Part shown: positions 5,081-8,260 of the stretch, piece by piece
How the letters are laid out: every line of letters starts with the position of its first letter
Position numbering within the stretch: the first letter of the stretch is position 1
DNA from: an uncultured Collinsella sp.
Lineage (GTDB): Bacteria; Actinomycetota; Coriobacteriia; Coriobacteriales; Coriobacteriaceae
Length of the DNA: 8,260 nucleotides
Assembly: GCA_958407995.1 (NCBI GenBank)
Contig: CATYJU010000063.1
Location: forward strand, 1-8,260
Direction of reading: 5' to 3'
The notes under the pieces: model-generated
Database searches by the model: none
What the model saw: the letters and a program-made list of their open reading frames with translations, nothing else
Told to the model about the DNA's origin: nothing
Translations under genes and position numbers: made by a program

Positions 5081-6397
5081 ATGGATATCGTTCGCCGAAG
5101 CCGTTATCTTGATCGACTCATTGCTTTTCAGGATACCGACCTCATCAAAATCGTGACGGGCATACGCCGTTGCGGCAAATCAACGTTATTGGACATGATG
5201 AGGGACTATCTGGCGCAACAGGGGGTGCCAGCCGAGCGTTTGCTGACCTTTAAGATGGAATCTCTAGAGTACGCGGGAATTACGGATTATCTGACGTTTT
5301 ATCGTATGGTTCGGGAGCGCATCGACGGCATCGATCATCCCTACCTGTTCTTTGACGAGCTCCAGAATGTCGAAGGTTGGGAAAAGGCGGTCAACTCGCT
5401 CCGAGTGGATTTGCCGTGCGATATCTATGTCACGGGCTCCAATGCCTTTTTGCTATCGAGCGAGCTCGCAACGCTTATCTCGGGCCGATATGTCGAGGTC
5501 AAGATGCAGCCTCTCACGTTTAGCGAATATCTTGATTTTCGCTCGATTGATGCGGTCGCCGCTGAAGGGCTTGGTGAGAGGGTCGAACTTGTTTCCAAGA
5601 CGGGCGATCGCCTTAATTCAAATACCGTGCTTGAGCAGTACATAACTTATGGCGGCATGCCGTTTCTGGCCCATGATGAGCCGAGACGTGAGCTGTGCCG
5701 CGACTATATCCGTAGCCTCTACCAGACGATCGTCGCGCGCGATATCCTGTCGCGTGCGACGCGTAGGGGTCGCGGAGCTATCACCAAGCGCGATGTTCTC
5801 GAGCGGCTCTGCGCGTATCTGGCAGACAACATCTCCAACCAAACCTCGGTCAACAAAATCGTAGGGATGCTCAACGAATCGGCGGGCGGTAAGACCAACG
5901 CATCGACGGTGTCGGCATATATTGACGCTCTGGAAGAGACGTACCTGTTTACCAAAGTAAAAAGGTATGACATCAAGGGGCGGGAGCTTCTTAAGACAGG
6001 CGGTAAATATTACATAGCTGATACGGGAATTTGCAGCTATCTTGACGGATATAGAGGTAGCGATAGCGGAAGGATGCTCGAGAACGTTATCTACAACCAG
6101 CTTGTATTTGAAGGATACGAAGTGTTTTGCGGCCATCTGCGCGCGGGGGAAATCGACTTTGTCGCAATCGGCGAGGGGTCGGACCGCAAATACATCCAGG
6201 TTACCGAACGGATCGATGCCGAGGCGACGAGGGAACGCGAGCTGCGACCGCTCAAGCTAAGCACGCTAGGAAAAATTCCTGATTCGTATGAGAAGATCCT
6301 GATTGTCAGGGATGGCGACCATCCAACGGACATCGATGGCATCAGAATCGTGGGGGCAGTCGACTTCTTGTTGAGAAATAAGATTACCCGCGGCTAA
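5081..6397 (+). CDS. AAA-family ATPase with DUF4143 C-terminal domain
   Basis: A 438-residue protein of the common AAA_14 plus DUF4143 architecture. Walker A is GIRRCGKST (27-35), Walker B is YLFFDE (88-93), and VTGSNAFLL followed by LISGR at about 118-137 fits the sensor-1 and arginine region. The C-terminal part contains LENVIYNQL, then GEIDFVA and KYIQV, which resembles a PD-(D/E)XK nuclease-like fold, with Gln where the catalytic Lys would be. The cellular role of this family is not established. GGGAG at 5071-5075, five bases before the ATG, supports the start. Codons such as ATA, AGG, AAA and TTT are more frequent than in neighbouring genes, and the gene is bracketed by copies of a hairpin repeat; both fit recent acquisition. 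Two operator-like palindromes upstream suggest tight control, possibly by the protein itself or a factor encoded elsewhere. Confidence 0.9.
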   Translation: MDIVRRSRYLDRLIAFQDTDLIKIVTGIRRCGKSTLLDMMRDYLAQQGVPAERLLTFKMESLEYAGITDYLTFYRMVRERIDGIDHPYLFFDELQNVEGWEKAVNSLRVDLPCDIYVTGSNAFLLSSELATLISGRYVEVKMQPLTFSEYLDFRSIDAVAAEGLGERVELVSKTGDRLNSNTVLEQYITYGGMPFLAHDEPRRELCRDYIRSLYQTIVARDILSRATRRGRGAITKRDVLERLCAYLADNISNQTSVNKIVGMLNESAGGKTNASTVSAYIDALEETYLFTKVKRYDIKGRELLKTGGKYYIADTGICSYLDGYRGSDSGRMLENVIYNQLVFEGYEVFCGHLRAGEIDFVAIGEGSDRKYIQVTERIDAEATRERELRPLKLSTLGKIPDSYEKILIVRDGDHPTDIDGIRIVGAVDFLLRNKITRG

Positions 6398-6413
6398 ACG
6401 CAAATAGATCCGT

Positions 6414-6454
6414 TTCGATGCGACAAAGGAGCAGTCCTTTTTCGCGTTCCGTGC
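6414..6454. repeat. Intergenic hairpin repeat, copy 2 (right of the ATPase)
   Basis: This 41-base unit repeats the 4933-4974 element in direct orientation: TTCGATGCGACAAAGG is identical, and CAGT, TTT, TCGC, TTCC and TGC recur in register. The palindrome is degenerate here, with GCGACAAAGGA facing TCCTTTTTCGC and one mismatch in the stem. It starts 17 bases after the ATPase stop codon and may double as its transcript end, although no long T run follows the stem. Confidence 0.65.
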
Positions 6455-6476
6455 GAGCCCTCGTGCCGTCTGGGGG

Positions 6477-6482
6477 TATAAG
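6477..6482 (+). promoter_or_regulatory. Probable -10 box for the membrane-protein gene
   Basis: TATAAG is preceded by a G run (GGGGG), a context common for -10 boxes in high-GC actinobacteria. A transcript starting near 6489 would have a leader of about 35 bases before the ATG at 6524. No good -35 is seen 17 bases upstream, so confidence is moderate at best. Confidence 0.4.
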
Positions 6483-6523
6483 GCTAGCAAGTGTTTATTT
6501 GCGAGGCCTAAGGGGCGCCCCGT

Positions 6524-7393
6524 ATGGATATCGATAACTTTGAATGGTGGTATAGCGAGGGCGAGGCTCCGGACGAGGAGTGGGACGAGCCCGCGCCGCG
6601 TGACGTGTCGAGCGACGAGGACGAGACCGGCAACGATGCCGCTGTCGAGCCTGATGCCGCCTCCGATGCCGCCGAGCCCCTGACCTTTGAGCAGGCTTGG
6701 GCCCAAGCCGAGGCCGACGAGGCTAAGGCCGATGCCACGGCCACACTCGGTGAGCCGGCGGACATGTCCATCTCGCCGGCCAAGACCCCGCAGCCGCGCC
6801 ATAACATCGACCCCGGCAGCACGGCATCCTTCAGCATACTCGACGTGCCCGCGCAGGGTGCCCGGGCGCCCGCCCCCACGCATCGCCCCAACCTAGCTCG
6901 TGAGGAAGGCGCGGCCCGTCGCTCTCCGCTCGGCCCCATCCTCATCGCCTTTATGGCCGGTGTCATCGCTTGCTCGGCGATCGGAAACGTCTGGAGCCAT
7001 GTGGAGCAACAGCGCAAAGATGCCGCCAAGGTCGAGATGTCTGTCGAGCAATCGCTCAGCCGCACGCGCTCGGTGCATGTGTCGGTCGAGGTCAAGGACG
7101 GTGCGACATGGGACACCGCCCGCGGCGACAGCCAGATGCTCATCCACATCGTGGGCCGCACACTCAGGGGGCAGGCGATTGACGAGTATCAATATGTCAA
7201 CTCCGCTGGCGACGGCATCGAGCTCAAGCCCGGCGACTACGAGCTCACGGTCGACGAGCCGCCCGTCGCCACCGATGGCACGTGCTTCCGTGCCTCAAAG
7301 CGCATGGTTCCCGTGAGCTTTAACTCGCAGGCGCCCGATACGGTCGACAGCACGCCGCAGGGCGGATTCGACCTTTACGCAATCGCTCAATAA
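6524..7393 (+). CDS. Unrecognised acidic single-pass membrane protein
   Basis: A 289-residue protein I cannot assign to a family. Residues 1-80 are strongly acidic and rich in Ala, Asp and Glu, probably disordered. Residues 81-135 are Pro/Arg-containing linker. One hydrophobic segment spans about 136-157 (PILIAFMAGVIACSAIGNVW), with RR at 132-133 just before it. By the positive-inside rule the acidic N-terminus is cytoplasmic and the C-terminal 130 residues are outside. The outer part has a short polar helix (158-180) and then an apparent beta-rich region (183-289), with VHVSVEV, LIHIV and a GIELKPGDYELTV block (231-243) that recalls Ig-like or carboxypeptidase-regulatory-like sandwiches. AAGGGG at 6510-6515 supports the start. 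Codon use matches the high-GC core. It appears to be a single-gene unit with no functional link to its neighbours visible here. Confidence 0.8.
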   Translation: MDIDNFEWWYSEGEAPDEEWDEPAPRDVSSDEDETGNDAAVEPDAASDAAEPLTFEQAWAQAEADEAKADATATLGEPADMSISPAKTPQPRHNIDPGSTASFSILDVPAQGARAPAPTHRPNLAREEGAARRSPLGPILIAFMAGVIACSAIGNVWSHVEQQRKDAAKVEMSVEQSLSRTRSVHVSVEVKDGATWDTARGDSQMLIHIVGRTLRGQAIDEYQYVNSAGDGIELKPGDYELTVDEPPVATDGTCFRASKRMVPVSFNSQAPDTVDSTPQGGFDLYAIAQ

Positions 7394-7428
7394 CTGCGCC
7401 TGCCGCTTCTCCTTGCCGCCAAGAGTGG

Positions 7429-7434
7429 GACAAT
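7429..7434 (+). promoter_or_regulatory. Possible -10 box for the epimerase gene
   Basis: GACAAT, five of six matches to TACAAT-like actinobacterial -10 boxes, lies 39 bases before the ATG and is preceded by GTGG. No -35 hexamer is evident at 17 bases. It is the best candidate in the 79-base gap 7394-7472, where I see no clear terminator for the preceding gene. Confidence 0.25.
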
Positions 7435-7472
7435 AGCCCTCGACACTGTTGTTTACTTTTGGAGGAAGTAGC

Positions 7473-8260
7473 ATGTCCACCGTCACCACCATCAAGCGCG
7501 GCGGCCTCACCGCGGCCATCGATTCCATGGGTGCCCAGCTCACGAGCCTTGCCCTCAACGGCAACGAGTATCTGTGGCAGGGCGATCTCACCTTTTGGGG
7601 CAAGCACGCGCCCATCCTGTTCCCCATCGTGGGCTCACTGCGCAACAACACGGCGACGTCTGCGGCCGGCACCTGCGAGATGCCGCGCCACGGCCTCGCG
7701 CGCATCGTCGAGCACGAGCTGGTCGAGGTCTCCGAGGACGGCTCGTCCGTCACCTACGAGATCACCGACACGCCTGAGTCGCTCAAGGCTTTCCCCTTCC
7801 ACTTTAAGCTCAACATGACCTATGCCCTAACCGGCGACGCCACGCTCACGCAGACCTTTGCCGTCACCAACACCGGCGACGTGGACCTGCCGTTCTCGGT
7901 GGGCGGTCACCCTGCATTTAACGTGCCCGCCCCCGCTGCCGAGGACGAGACGTTCGAGGATTACGAGCTGGCATTTACCGAGGCTTGGACCAATGAGGCC
8001 CCCATCATCACGCCCGATGGCCTCATGACGTTCGAGGGCAGCTACAAGGCTCCCGATAACTCGGACGTGCTGCCCATCACGCACCGCAGCTTCGATAACG
8101 ATGCCATCATGTTCACCGATACCCCGGGCTCCACGCTCACGCTGCGTGGCCGCAAGTCGGGCCACGGCGTCAAGATCGACTTTGAGGGCTTTAAGTACAT
8201 CGGCGTGTGGTCTGCCGCCAACGACGCCCCGTTTGTGGCGCTCGAGCCCTGGACCGGTCA
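7473..8260 (+). CDS. Aldose 1-epimerase (galactose mutarotase) family protein, LacX-like, cut by the window end
   Basis: The first 262 residues of an open frame that runs off the right edge. Family members interconvert alpha and beta anomers of aldoses or sugar phosphates in the cytosol; the LacX branch has no settled substrate. Visible landmarks are the N-terminal beta strands with GAQLTSLALNGNEYLWQG (residues about 20-37), the conserved MPRHGLAR (70-77) holding the substrate-binding Arg and His, GGHPAFN (144-150) with the catalytic His146, and VALEPWTG (255-262) with the catalytic Glu258. All catalytic residues are therefore inside the window, and about 30 residues are missing at the C-terminus judging from the usual family length. 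GGAGG at 7461-7465, seven bases before ATG 7473, fixes the start. Codon use is that of the high-GC core. No sugar-utilisation genes are adjacent on this side. Confidence 0.88.
   Translation, partial: MSTVTTIKRGGLTAAIDSMGAQLTSLALNGNEYLWQGDLTFWGKHAPILFPIVGSLRNNTATSAAGTCEMPRHGLARIVEHELVEVSEDGSSVTYEITDTPESLKAFPFHFKLNMTYALTGDATLTQTFAVTNTGDVDLPFSVGGHPAFNVPAPAAEDETFEDYELAFTEAWTNEAPIITPDGLMTFEGSYKAPDNSDVLPITHRSFDNDAIMFTDTPGSTLTLRGRKSGHGVKIDFEGFKYIGVWSAANDAPFVALEPWTG

Noticed and set aside
6512..6521. GGGGCGCCCC palindrome covering the ribosome site of the membrane-protein gene as a translational switch
   Set aside because: As a hairpin only three pairs with a four-base loop are possible, too weak to sequester the site. 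Probably chance in GC-rich DNA.
6959..6973. VIAC (residues 147-150) of the membrane protein as a lipoprotein lipobox
   Set aside because: The cysteine is 150 residues from the N-terminus inside the membrane segment, far from any signal-peptide position, so processing as a lipoprotein is implausible.

Overview
The window reads as high-GC DNA from a gut actinobacterium, most likely Coriobacteriia of the Collinsella type. This rests on strong G/C preference at codon third positions, tightly packed genes all on the + strand, and short palindromic intergenic repeats of a kind I remember from Collinsella genomes. The taxon is an inference, because there is no rRNA or marker gene here.

Layout: (1) 1-220 holds the probable last codons of an upstream gene (stop at 74-76), a clear rho-independent terminator (137-167) and the leader of the next gene. 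(2) 221-3920 is a catabolic block: a DASS/SLC13-type anion transporter, a UbiD-family decarboxylase that closely resembles the lactobacillar gallate decarboxylase LpdC, and a UbiX-type flavin prenyltransferase. (3) 4001-4867 is a MerR-family regulator with a BmrR-like effector domain, 20 bases after a terminator-like hairpin. (4) 4868-5080 is packed with palindromes: a long imperfect inverted repeat, a 10-bp-arm hairpin belonging to a repeat that recurs at 6414-6454, and two near-identical perfect palindromes exactly 40 bp apart. These precede (5) an AAA/DUF4143 ATPase (5081-6397) whose base composition is visibly less GC-rich than its neighbours. (6) 6524-7393 is an unrecognised acidic, single-pass membrane protein. 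(7) 7473-8260 is a LacX-like aldose 1-epimerase family protein cut by the window end.

How the genes may work together: the transporter would import an aromatic or other unsaturated carboxylate. The prenyltransferase would make prenylated FMN, and the LpdC-like enzyme would use it to decarboxylate the substrate, for example gallate to pyrogallol or protocatechuate to catechol. The MerR regulator may sense the substrate or product. Substrate and regulatory link are inferred. The ATPase looks like an independent accessory unit, bracketed by copies of an intergenic repeat and led by a twin operator-like element. The last two genes have no evident link to the rest.
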